Source: Lachnospiraceae bacterium UBA2864 (GTDB lineage Bacteria > Bacillota > Clostridia > Lachnospirales > Lachnospiraceae). Taken from it: 11,406 nt of DNA. Below are positions 4,429 through 11,406 of this stretch, in pieces. Numbering within the stretch: position 1 is the stretch's first letter; each line of letters begins with the position of its first letter. The stretch lies in the NCBI GenBank assembly GCA_002350525.1, contig DEFA01000016.1, forward strand, positions 1 through 11,406, read 5' to 3'. Position numbers and translations under genes: made by a program. The notes under the pieces were generated by a model. That model had not been told where the DNA came from and did not search any database. It saw only the letters and a list, made by a program, of their open reading frames with translations.

Positions 4429-6822
4429 ATGTATAAACTATTTGTAATCGCAAAAAACAATATGAAGAAGCAGAAGGGTGATATGATAACATTCTTCATC
4501 CTTACCTTTATCGCTGCATTTCTTATATTTGATGCAGGTTCGGCAATTATGGGATTAAGTAAGGTTCTAGACAGCAGATTTGAAGAAACAAACGGTGCTC
4601 ATTTTGTGCTGTTCAGTCATGATTCGCCGGAAGAGCTTGAATGTATAGAGAAGGCTGTGCGTGATCATAAATATATGAAGGACTTTGAAAGCACACCTTG
4701 TATCATGATGACCGTTGAACATAAGAACGGAAAGGATAAGGATTACGGTCAGTATATGTTCATAGCAAACAGTATGAGTGAGAAACCGAAATACGTTAAT
4801 GACCTGCCTGACGGTGATAAGTATGGCGAAAATGATATTCTTCTTCCTTATTATATTCAGGGTACCTACAAGGTGGGTGATACAATGAATATAAAGATCG
4901 GTGATAATGTATATGATTTCAATGTAGCGGGATATGTATCGGATCCGTATTTTTGTTCATCATCGAATATCACTATATATTATGTGTTTATGTCGGATTC
5001 CATGATAGAAAAACTGAAAGAGGATAATCCGAAAGCGGTTGATGCGTGTTTCGAGAATAAAGGCATTATGGATGAGTCATACCTTACAAAGAATTACACC
5101 ACCATGAATCTGGAGAAGGAGATAACCGATAGTTATAAGGAACTTCTCAAACCTTATATTGAGGAGCATCCCGAGAAACCATATACAGATTATCTGTGCG
5201 TTAACTGGCAGATGATGAGAGGCGGATCACAGTTTATCCCCCTTATAATAATGGCAATCGTACTCCTTTTTGCGACAATAATAATAGTGATAGCTATAGT
5301 TATCATATCCTTCAGTATAAAGAACTTCATTTACAGAAATATGAAAAATACCGGAATACTTGAGGCAAGCGGATATACAATAAGGGAACTGAGGGGGGCG
5401 CTTTCTGTTCAGATAGTTATGGTCGCTGCTTTAGGCGCGATACTCGGAACAGCAGCGGCAATTCTTACTTTCAAGGAATTTGCAGGCATTCTGGAAATGG
5501 CTGTAGGTATGAAGTGGAATCAGCCTGTAAATATAGTGGCAGCTATAATGACTATAGTTATTCCGACAGCGGTAATATATCTGGTCAGCAGAGTTAACAG
5601 CAGAGCATATAAGAAGATTTCAGTGCTTGATGCATTAAGAGGCGGAATTAATACACATAATTATAAGAAGAATTATTTTCCGTTCGAGAAAACACCACTT
5701 CCGATTCCAATGGTGGTTTCACTTAAGGATACATTTGGTGGGCTCGGAAGGAACATAGTGATGCTGCTTATAGTAGTAGTTCTTACAATGTCAGCCCTGA
5801 TAGGATTCGGGATGTATGAGAATTTCGGCGAAGATCCGAAAAAGGTCGTGAATATCATGGGATTCGAAGATGGAACGGCAGATGTTATGTCAAACGATGA
5901 TATAGCTGATGAGCTGCGTGAGATACGCGGAGTAACAAATGTTCTTTCCTATTGCGGTCTGGATATCACTGTAAGATATGAAGGTGAAGAGGCAAGTGTA
6001 TATGTCCTTGTAATGGATGATATTGAGAATACAACGAATCTTACGATTCTCGACGGAAGAGTGGCAAAGCATGATAATGAGATACTGATAACAACGGGGG
6101 CTGCGAAAGATCTCGGAGTAAAAGTCGGCGATGTAGTTGAGATGGAATTTGCCGGAAAAAAGGCTGAATATATAATTACCGGAACCTATCAGAGAATGGA
6201 TCATATGGGAAGAGGTATATATATGCCGAGAGAAGCAGGCGAACGTATCGTATCCGGTTCCATGAGGTTGGAGAGCATAATAACCACCGACGGTAGTATC
6301 ACCTATGATGAACTGAAGAGGGAAATAGATATTATAGATGAGAGATATGAAGGCAGTTTCAATGTAGTGGATCTATCGAAGCAGATGGAAGGAACACTCG
6401 GAATCGTCAGTGATTCGATGAAGATGCTTTGTGTAGTGATCGCAATCATAACAATCCTTATAGTAATATTTGTGGAATCGCTTGTTATAAGAGCAAAGAT
6501 AGTTAAGGAATGGAGAGGAATGGGAATCAGCAAAGCTCTCGGCATGACATCGGGTCAGCTTATAGCTGAGATCATGATGTCAAATGCTCCGACGATCATA
6601 GTGGGAATGCTGATCGGTACGGCTGTATCGCGAGTTGCCGGTGAGAAGCTGACAGTTTTAATATTCAGTTTTTTCGGAATAAGTCACGTTGATTTTGATA
6701 TCTCCTTTATCTGGATGATTGTTACGGCAGTTGGTATACTTCTCGTTGCGCTTATCGCATCAGGTCTTTCGGGACTTAAGGTAAGAAGACTGAAACCAGT
6801 AGAAATGATAACTGAGGAGTAG
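4429..6822 (+). CDS. FtsX-family ABC transporter permease, duplicated MacB-like core
   Basis: A 797-residue membrane protein, starting at ATG 4429 with AGAGGA at 4416-4421. Eight likely membrane helices are visible: about 19-40, 271-297, 324-348, 367-388, 442-462, 663-686, 717-737 and 760-783. Large extracellular domains lie at 41-270 and 463-662. The two helix trios after each outer domain are FtsX domains, and the second carries the typical segment KEWRGMGISKALGMTSGQL followed by a C-terminal LKPVEMITEE. The same pattern in the first half is KNTGILEASGYTIRELRGAL and ISVLDALRGG. Such permeases work as mechanotransmitters or exporters driven by MacB-like ATPases; the partner is the gene just upstream. 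Segments such as ITTGAAKDLGVKVGDVVEME (about 554-573) match MacB periplasmic-core sequence. The cargo cannot be deduced; no BceB-type 10-helix layout is seen. Confidence 0.92.
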   Translation: MYKLFVIAKNNMKKQKGDMITFFILTFIAAFLIFDAGSAIMGLSKVLDSRFEETNGAHFVLFSHDSPEELECIEKAVRDHKYMKDFESTPCIMMTVEHKNGKDKDYGQYMFIANSMSEKPKYVNDLPDGDKYGENDILLPYYIQGTYKVGDTMNIKIGDNVYDFNVAGYVSDPYFCSSSNITIYYVFMSDSMIEKLKEDNPKAVDACFENKGIMDESYLTKNYTTMNLEKEITDSYKELLKPYIEEHPEKPYTDYLCVNWQMMRGGSQFIPLIIMAIVLLFATIIIVIAIVIISFSIKNFIYRNMKNTGILEASGYTIRELRGALSVQIVMVAALGAILGTAAAILTFKEFAGILEMAVGMKWNQPVNIVAAIMTIVIPTAVIYLVSRVNSRAYKKISVLDALRGGINTHNYKKNYFPFEKTPLPIPMVVSLKDTFGGLGRNIVMLLIVVVLTMSALIGFGMYENFGEDPKKVVNIMGFEDGTADVMSNDDIADELREIRGVTNVLSYCGLDITVRYEGEEASVYVLVMDDIENTTNLTILDGRVAKHDNEILITTGAAKDLGVKVGDVVEMEFAGKKAEYIITGTYQRMDHMGRGIYMPREAGERIVSGSMRLESIITTDGSITYDELKREIDIIDERYEGSFNVVDLSKQMEGTLGIVSDSMKMLCVVIAIITILIVIFVESLVIRAKIVKEWRGMGISKALGMTSGQLIAEIMMSNAPTIIVGMLIGTAVSRVAGEKLTVLIFSFFGISHVDFDISFIWMIVTAVGILLVALIASGLSGLKVRRLKPVEMITEE

Positions 6823-6828
6823 TATAAT
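6800..6828 (+). promoter_or_regulatory. Candidate promoter of the PPOX-family gene
   Basis: A perfect -10 box TATAAT at 6823-6828 directly follows the permease stop codon. TAGAAA (4 of 6 matches to TTGACA) lies at 6800-6805 with a 17-nt spacer. Transcription would start near 6835, leaving a leader of about 34 nt before GTG 6869. Confidence 0.5.
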
Positions 6829-6868
6829 GATTCATATATTTTTTACTTGCAGAAAGGAGATAGTAACA

Positions 6869-7261
6869 GTGGAAAAAGTATATGAATTTTTAAAGGACGC
6901 ACAGACTTATTATCTTGCTACGGTTGATGGTGATCAGCCGAGAGTAAGACCTTTCGGAACAGTTAATATATTTGAAGGAAAGCTTTATATTCAGACAGGA
7001 AAGTCAAAGGATGTTTCAAAGCAGCTTCATGCAAATCCCAAAGCTGAGATATGCGCTTTCAAGGATGGCGTTTGGCTTCGTGTAGCCGGAGAGCTTATCG
7101 AGGATGACAGAAGAGAGGCTCGCGCATCTATGCTTGATGCATATCCTGAGCTCAGGAATATGTATTCGGAAGACGACGGAAATACAGAAGTTTTCTATAT
7201 TCAGAATGCAACAGCAACATTCAGTTCATTTACTGCCGCACCTGAGGTTATAAACTTCTAA
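6869..7261 (+). CDS. Pyridoxamine 5'-phosphate oxidase-family flavoprotein
   Basis: A 130-residue protein of the PNPOx-like FMN-binding split-barrel family. The start is taken as GTG 6869, because AGGAG at 6855-6859 sits 9 nt upstream. The earlier in-frame ATG 6827 overlaps the -10 box, lacks a ribosome binding site and would add an unrelated hydrophobic stretch. The fold pattern is clear: FLKDAQTYYLATVDGDQPRV (7-26), RPFGTVNIFEGKLYIQTGKS (27-46), then SKQLHANPKAEICAF (50-64), WLRVAGELIEDD (69-80) and a C-terminal strand. Members are small cytoplasmic FMN or F420 proteins; many short clostridial ones are of unknown substrate and some relatives (Nim) reduce nitroimidazoles. True PdxH activity is unlikely at this length. 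It lies between the ABC permease and the DUF2804 gene, with its own probable promoter and a hairpin after it. Confidence 0.85.
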   Translation: MEKVYEFLKDAQTYYLATVDGDQPRVRPFGTVNIFEGKLYIQTGKSKDVSKQLHANPKAEICAFKDGVWLRVAGELIEDDRREARASMLDAYPELRNMYSEDDGNTEVFYIQNATATFSSFTAAPEVINF

Positions 7262-7286
7262 GGTTATTGATCAATATGTATTACAG

Positions 7287-7292
7287 TATAAT
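7287..7292 (+). promoter_or_regulatory. Possible -10 box for the DUF2804-regulator-kinase genes
   Basis: A perfect TATAAT lies at 7287-7292, 60 nt before the DUF2804 start, but the sequence at the -35 distance (TTATTG, 7264-7269) is poor and the box overlaps the left arm of the following hairpin. It is listed because no better promoter for the three-gene unit is visible. Read-through from the PPOX gene is the alternative. Confidence 0.25.
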
Positions 7293-7328
7293 CCGTTCGG
7301 ACCCGGCAGGGACCGGACGGGTTTTCTG
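7290..7328 (+). terminator. GC-rich hairpin after the PPOX gene, probable weak terminator
   Basis: An 11-bp stem with two G-U pairs (7290-7300 with 7313-7323) is extended by an inner CCC/GGG stem (7302-7304 with 7309-7311). The following T-run is short (TTTTCT), so termination may be partial and allow read-through into the DUF2804 gene. Confidence 0.55.
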
Positions 7329-7351
7329 GTAAATGGAAGGGGGATTTTGTT

Positions 7352-8377
7352 ATGGGGCGTAATCATGAGATTACAGAGAATCAGCTTCTTCTGGATGAAA
7401 ACGGTAATCTTAGGGAACCGGGCTGGTCGAGGACCATGGTTCAGGATTACAAGAAGAATATGATAAGGGCACCGAGATGGCGTGTGAAGGAATGGGATTA
7501 CTATATAGTTATGAGCGACAAGTTCGGCGCTGCATTTACTATATCGGATGACGGATATATCGGTCTTCAGTCAGTATCTGTTCTTGAACTCGGGAGAAAA
7601 CCGTGGGAACATACAGAGACGGTCCTTACGGCACTTCCGCTTGGAAAATTAAGGCTGCCGCAGAAATCGCATGACTGTACGACAAAATATACCGATAAAA
7701 GACTTAAGATGCGTTTTGATGCAAAGAAGGGCATGCGCCGTATCAGATGTCAGTTTAAGAATTTCTGTGAGGGGAAGACTTTTAAATGTGACATACTGCT
7801 TATAGAGCCCGAGATGGATACTATGGTAATAGCAACTCCATGGGGCAAGAAGAAGCATTTCTATTATAATCAAAAGATAAACTGCATGAGGGCTTCGGGA
7901 TATATGGAGCTGGGCGGTAAGAGATATGAGTTTAATCCGTCGAGGGATTTCGGAACTCTGGACTGGGGACGCGGAGTATGGACCTATGATAACACCTGGT
8001 ACTGGGGATCAGGTAATACGGATCTGAACGGCAGGAGCTTCGGCTTCAATATAGGCTACGGCTTCGGCGATACAAGTGCCGCATCCGAAAATGTAATCTT
8101 CTACGACGGAAAAGCACATAAGCTGGATGATGTTACATTTCATATTCCGGAGAGCGGATATACGGATCCATGGAAGATCACATCCTCTGACGGAAGATTT
8201 GAGATGGATTTTGTTCCGGTTCTGGACAGAGCCGCAAAGCTTGATTATAAGGTCATCGTATCCGATCAGCATCAGGTATTCGGAAGGATGAGCGGTAAGG
8301 CTGTTCTCGATGACGGAACGGAGCTTACTATTAAAGATGTAATGTGCTTCGCGGAGAAGGTACATAATAAGTATTAG
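7352..8377 (+). CDS. DUF2804 domain-containing protein
   Basis: A 341-residue protein that is DUF2804 along its whole length. Start ATG 7352 follows GGAAGGGGG at 7335-7343. Family hallmarks are the N-terminal ITENQLLLDENGNLREPGWS (7-26), the WRVKEWDYYIVMSDKFGAA region (43-61), and the strongly conserved centre RDFGTLDWGRGVWTYDNTWY (198-217) followed by WGSG. Repeated Trp, Tyr and Gly in alternating strands suggest a beta-rich protein. There is no signal peptide or membrane helix, so it should be cytoplasmic. No activity is established for the family to my knowledge. It ends 27 nt before the response regulator gene, so it is probably co-transcribed with the two-component genes; whether that reflects a shared job is open. 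Confidence 0.88.
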   Translation: MGRNHEITENQLLLDENGNLREPGWSRTMVQDYKKNMIRAPRWRVKEWDYYIVMSDKFGAAFTISDDGYIGLQSVSVLELGRKPWEHTETVLTALPLGKLRLPQKSHDCTTKYTDKRLKMRFDAKKGMRRIRCQFKNFCEGKTFKCDILLIEPEMDTMVIATPWGKKKHFYYNQKINCMRASGYMELGGKRYEFNPSRDFGTLDWGRGVWTYDNTWYWGSGNTDLNGRSFGFNIGYGFGDTSAASENVIFYDGKAHKLDDVTFHIPESGYTDPWKITSSDGRFEMDFVPVLDRAAKLDYKVIVSDQHQVFGRMSGKAVLDDGTELTIKDVMCFAEKVHNKY

Positions 8378-8404
8378 ATATGATCGGCATAAGGAGTTTT
8401 CGAT

Positions 8405-9133
8405 ATGCATTATAACTGTCTGATAGTAGATGATGAGACTGATCTCGCCAAGATGACGGCAGAGTATTTTCGGATGTTTGATGTCAGCACCGAATATGTG
8501 GAAAGTGCTGAGAACTGTTACGGTTTTCTGAAGAATAATACTGTGGATCTTCTGCTGCTGGATATAAATCTCGGAGATGGTTCGGGTTTTGAAGTCTGCA
8601 GAAAGATAAGAGAAGAATATCAGCTTCCGATACTTTTTATAAGTGCACGACAGAGCGATGATGATGTGCTGGTTGCACTCAGTATAGGCGGAGATGATTA
8701 TATTAAGAAGCCTTACAGTCTGTCTGTACTTCTTGCAAAGGTGAGAGTGAATCTTAAGAAGGTTGAGGAGATAAGAGCTCTTAAGGAGGGAACGTCCGGA
8801 GCAGTGAATGCCGCGGGCAGTGCAGATAACGGGACGGCTGAATCAGGTAACTGCCGACTCAGTCTGGATGCCCCTACGATGTCGGCAATTCTTGACGGAA
8901 ACCGGGTTATGCTTAAGGCAAAGGAATTTGCGCTTCTTAAATGTCTGTATGAGTATAAGAATACCATAGTTACCAAAGAGAAACTTTTTGATGAAGTATG
9001 GGGTGACAGCTTCTATTCGGACGGAACTCTCAATGTTCATATAAGAAAACTCAGAGAAAAGCTGGAGAAAGATCCGAATAATCCTGAGATCATAAAGACT
9101 GTCTGGGGAACCGGATATATCCTCGAACTGTAA
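8405..9133 (+). CDS. OmpR/PhoB-family response regulator
   Basis: A 242-residue cytoplasmic regulator. ATG 8405 follows AGGAG (8392-8396) by 8 nt. The receiver domain (about 1-120) carries the acidic pair Asp9-Asp10, phosphoacceptor Asp53 in LLLLDINLGDGSG, switch Ser80 (LFISAR) and the conserved Lys102-Pro103 (DDYIKKPYS). A linker rich in Gly, Ala, Ser and Asn (about 128-150) leads to a winged-helix DNA-binding domain (about 150-242), with KAKEFALLKCLYEYKNTIVT, a recognition-helix region DGTLNVHIRKLREKLEKD and the closing TVWGTGYILEL. It is complete in all catalytic positions. Its partner is the kinase gene 11 nt downstream. Likely targets include the ABC promoter at 3281-3345, where direct repeats with one-turn spacing are found. 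Confidence 0.93.
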   Translation: MHYNCLIVDDETDLAKMTAEYFRMFDVSTEYVESAENCYGFLKNNTVDLLLLDINLGDGSGFEVCRKIREEYQLPILFISARQSDDDVLVALSIGGDDYIKKPYSLSVLLAKVRVNLKKVEEIRALKEGTSGAVNAAGSADNGTAESGNCRLSLDAPTMSAILDGNRVMLKAKEFALLKCLYEYKNTIVTKEKLFDEVWGDSFYSDGTLNVHIRKLREKLEKDPNNPEIIKTVWGTGYILEL

Positions 9134-9144
9134 AAGGATTCAGT

Positions 9145-10455
9145 ATGAAACAGATATCAAGAATTGCATTGCTATTTACAATTTTAATGGTGGGAACGCT
9201 TCTTTTACTTATCTTTGGTTATAAGAAGAATGACTATAGGGGCAGGGATATGGCTTACTACAACGACTGCCTTATAAGTCTTTATTCCGACTATAAAGCG
9301 GGACTTTCTGAAGAGAAACTCGAATCCGGATATAACTGTGACATAGTTTTTTCGAAAGAAGTGGTAAGTACTGAACTGACAAAATATTACAGCAGCGGAG
9401 CGCTTGTTCTGGACTTTGCGCCGGATGGAGAATATCTGGGTAAGGTCGTATGGAATGATGTAAATGAAGGTCTGGAACTAGTACAGAGATATACGAGAAG
9501 AAGCATAGTTTTGTTCTGGACGGCGGTTCTGATGCTTGGATACATATTACTGTTTTTGGTGTGGTTCTTCCTTATCAGACCGGTTGCGGAGCTGAAAAAC
9601 TTTTCGGCGGAAATCGCAAAAGGAAATCTGGATGTACCTCTTCCGATACATAAATATAATCTTTTTGGAAGCTTTACGGAAAGCTTTGATATTATGAGGG
9701 AAGAACTGAGAGCAGCGAGAGAGAGGGAAATTGAAGCCGGTGTTGCGAAGAAGGAAATGGTAGCCGAGCTAAGTCACGATATAAAGACACCTATCGCAAC
9801 TATACAGGCAACCTGCGAAGTTCTGGATATGAAGTACAGGCGTAAGATGGCAGCAATCAAGGAGACGGAAACGGCAGACGGAAGAAGTGAGGAAGCGGCC
9901 GAACTTAGCGATACCCTTGAAAAAGTGGCATCCATATCCGCTAAGGCAGAGACGGTTAACAGTCTCATGAACAATGTTGTACATGCAACCCTTGAAGAGT
10001 TGGACAGAATTGAAGTGAATCCGGTGGAGAATTCATCCGGTATCATAGAAGAGTACTTTAATAATATGAAAAATTCCGGAAGTGAATCAGCAGTCATACT
10101 GGATAATCATATTCCGAAATGCCTCATATATTTTGATAGTCTCAGAATGGAACAGGTTATAGATAATATAATCGGAAATTCCAGAAAGTATGCGGGAACG
10201 GATATACATGTAAGTTTTGATGAGGTTTCCGGAGACTATATAAGGATAAGGATCAGCGACAGCGGACCGGGTGTCCCGGAAGATGAACTGCCGCTTATAA
10301 CAGAGAAGTATTTCAGAGGAAGCTCGGGTAAGGACAGGGCCGGTTACGGACTCGGAATGTATCTTGTTAAACTCTATATGGAGAAACAGGGCGGAGGAAT
10401 TGAGTACTATAATGATAACGGCTTTACAGTAGAGCTTTTGTTAAAGAAAGTATAA
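9145..10455 (+). CDS. Sensor histidine kinase, HAMP/HisKA/HATPase type
   Basis: A 436-residue membrane kinase, ATG 9145 with AAGG at 9134-9137. Helix 1 is about 5-25 and helix 2 about 121-144, with an extracellular sensor region of about 95 residues between them. A HAMP domain (about 145-195) begins IRPVAELKNFSAEIAKGNLD. The HisKA H-box AELSHDIKTP has phosphoacceptor His211. The N-box is EQVIDNIIGNSRKYA (about 336-350), the G1 box ISDSGPGVP (370-378) and the G2 box GYGLGMYL (400-407), completing the ATP-binding domain. A charged insertion of about 30 residues (KYRRKMAAIKETETADGRSE, 230-249 and on) lengthens the dimerisation helices. It should phosphorylate the regulator encoded upstream. The two-helix layout with a real outer domain differs from the short intramembrane-sensing BceS kinases. 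The ligand is unknown. Confidence 0.93.
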   Translation: MKQISRIALLFTILMVGTLLLLIFGYKKNDYRGRDMAYYNDCLISLYSDYKAGLSEEKLESGYNCDIVFSKEVVSTELTKYYSSGALVLDFAPDGEYLGKVVWNDVNEGLELVQRYTRRSIVLFWTAVLMLGYILLFLVWFFLIRPVAELKNFSAEIAKGNLDVPLPIHKYNLFGSFTESFDIMREELRAAREREIEAGVAKKEMVAELSHDIKTPIATIQATCEVLDMKYRRKMAAIKETETADGRSEEAAELSDTLEKVASISAKAETVNSLMNNVVHATLEELDRIEVNPVENSSGIIEEYFNNMKNSGSESAVILDNHIPKCLIYFDSLRMEQVIDNIIGNSRKYAGTDIHVSFDEVSGDYIRIRISDSGPGVPEDELPLITEKYFRGSSGKDRAGYGLGMYLVKLYMEKQGGGIEYYNDNGFTVELLLKKV

Positions 10456-10486
10456 GTTTATATATATTTTTTTAAATCTAATTAAA

Positions 10487-10540
10487 TGACCGTGGTCATA
10501 CATTTCCATGTGAGATTATGACTGCGGTCACTTTTTATTC
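10487..10540 (+). terminator. Terminator after the histidine kinase gene
   Basis: A 14-bp stem with two G-U pairs (10487-10500 with 10517-10530) and a 16-nt loop is followed by CTTTTTATT. It lies 31 nt after the kinase stop and separates the regulator-kinase unit from the next permease gene. Each arm is also self-palindromic (see findings), so it may double as DNA-binding sites. Confidence 0.75.
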
Positions 10541-10635
10541 CGGGGTGTTAAGTATATCATAATATCAGACAAGGGAAAGCTATGTAAGGATCCGAAATAG
10601 TTTGATACAGATTTCCCGGGAATATGAGGTGCAAT

Positions 10636-11406
10636 ATGAAAACAAAGTTATCTGCATGGAATTATATGAAGAACAATAAGAAGACGGCAGGAGTCCTGAT
10701 CGTGGCGCTGTCTATCTCCTTCATGGCAATATATGTGGTATACATACTGCTTGCCACAGCTATGGAAAGCTTTAAACCTATTATGATCGAGCTTCCGAAG
10801 AGGGTGTCCTATATATCACTTACACCGGAAACCATGGGAGTGAATATGGATGAATACGAAACCGAGGAAGATTATTCGATGGCCGTAACGGAGCGGCGCG
10901 ACGAGATAATAGAGGGGTTAAAGAAGAATCCGGGCGTAGAAGATGCCTGTTATACGCAGATCATAAATAGTCTTTACTCATCCGTTATGGGGCAATGGTC
11001 CTATGAAGTACCGCTGCTTGAGGCCGAAGATATTCCTTCATATCTGAAGCATATGGAAGCGGAGCTGATAGAGGGAAAGCTTCCCGAGGCAGAAGGCGAA
11101 GTGTTGGTAGATAAGAAGATAATGAAGAATAAGGACCTTCGTATCGGTGACTGGTTTATGAAGGGCTGGTACGGAGAAACCTTTAAGGTATGCGGTGTGA
11201 CGGAGTCGGAGGGTATGGCATGCGTCGGAACCCCGATGGGCTATACCAACAACGGATGGTACATAATGATCCTGAATGACGAAAACACATCGGATGCGGG
11301 AAAACTACTCGCTGAACAGGGGATTAAAGTATCCGATAAGGATGAGATATGTGATGCCGTAACATCGACGGAGCAGTATAGGACAGAAGTGAAAGAACCG
11401 GTAGAA
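10636..11406 (+). CDS. Second FtsX-family ABC permease, N-terminal part (partial)
   Basis: The frame opens at ATG 10636, with GAGG at 10626-10629, and runs without a stop through 257 codons to the window edge. The N-terminus MKTKLSAWNYMKNNKKTAGV is cytoplasmic and is followed by one membrane helix (about 18-41). A long extracellular domain comes next, with MacB-core-like segments such as LPEAEGEVLVDKKIMKNKDL (about 150-169), RIGDWFMKGWYGETFKVCGV and a later PMGYTNNGWYIMI. The order helix-then-large-outer-domain matches the first half of FtsX/MacB permeases and the start of the permease at 4429, but the sequences are only distantly alike. It lies directly after the two-component genes, a usual place for a regulated exporter. 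Its ATPase is not between it and the kinase, so it must lie downstream or be shared with the one at 3403. Confidence 0.8.
   Translation, partial: MKTKLSAWNYMKNNKKTAGVLIVALSISFMAIYVVYILLATAMESFKPIMIELPKRVSYISLTPETMGVNMDEYETEEDYSMAVTERRDEIIEGLKKNPGVEDACYTQIINSLYSSVMGQWSYEVPLLEAEDIPSYLKHMEAELIEGKLPEAEGEVLVDKKIMKNKDLRIGDWFMKGWYGETFKVCGVTESEGMACVGTPMGYTNNGWYIMILNDENTSDAGKLLAEQGIKVSDKDEICDAVTSTEQYRTEVKEPVE

Noticed and set aside
4133..4499. Minus-strand ORFs over the hairpin array and the ends of the ABC genes
   Set aside because: They are shadows of the ATPase and permease genes and of translated repeat DNA, with Cys- and Ser-rich unrecognisable sequence and no convincing ribosome binding site.
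3403..10455. BceABRS-type bacitracin resistance module
   Set aside because: The permease has about 8 helices in two FtsX halves rather than the 10-helix BceB layout, and the kinase has a sizeable extracellular domain unlike the intramembrane-sensing BceS.

Overview
The window looks like chromosomal DNA of a Gram-positive anaerobe of the Clostridia, most likely Lachnospiraceae (Butyrivibrio/Roseburia-like). This rests on moderately AT-rich DNA, AGA/AGG arginine and ATA isoleucine codons, strong AGGAGG-type ribosome binding sites, a Gram-positive lipoprotein, and the gene families present. It is an inference from style and families, not from a marker gene.

Layout. (1) Positions 1-418 hold the last 41 codons of a sugar ABC transporter permease, a two-helix small membrane protein and a strong terminator. 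(2) Positions 478-2285 hold a good promoter, a roughly 220-nt leader with a small upstream ORF and nested inverted repeats, then mgtE (Mg2+ transporter). The unit ends at a bidirectional terminator shared with a convergent lipoprotein gene (2326-2964, minus strand). (3) Positions 2965-3402 are a divergent AT-rich regulatory region with a symmetric palindrome and phased TTAAG repeats. (4) Positions 3403-6822 encode an ABC ATPase and an 8-helix FtsX-type permease. The two genes are separated by 168 nt that is an array of short triloop hairpins, opened and closed by identical 30-nt copies. (5) Positions 6869-7261 encode a PPOX-family flavoprotein, 7352-8377 a DUF2804 protein, 8405-9133 an OmpR-type response regulator and 9145-10455 a sensor histidine kinase. 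A terminator made of two self-palindromic arms follows. (6) From 10636 to the window end is the 5' part of a second FtsX-type permease gene.

How they may work together. The DUF2804, regulator and kinase genes sit 27 and 11 nt apart, so they are probably co-transcribed. FtsX-type ABC exporters next to an OmpR-type two-component system are a common arrangement for sensing and handling envelope stress or antimicrobial peptides. Direct repeats spaced 11-12 bp upstream of the ATPase promoter are plausible binding sites for the adjacent regulator. The ligand and substrate cannot be told from sequence. The oddest elements are the hairpin array, the mgtE leader with its upstream ORF, and the paired palindromes at 10487-10530.
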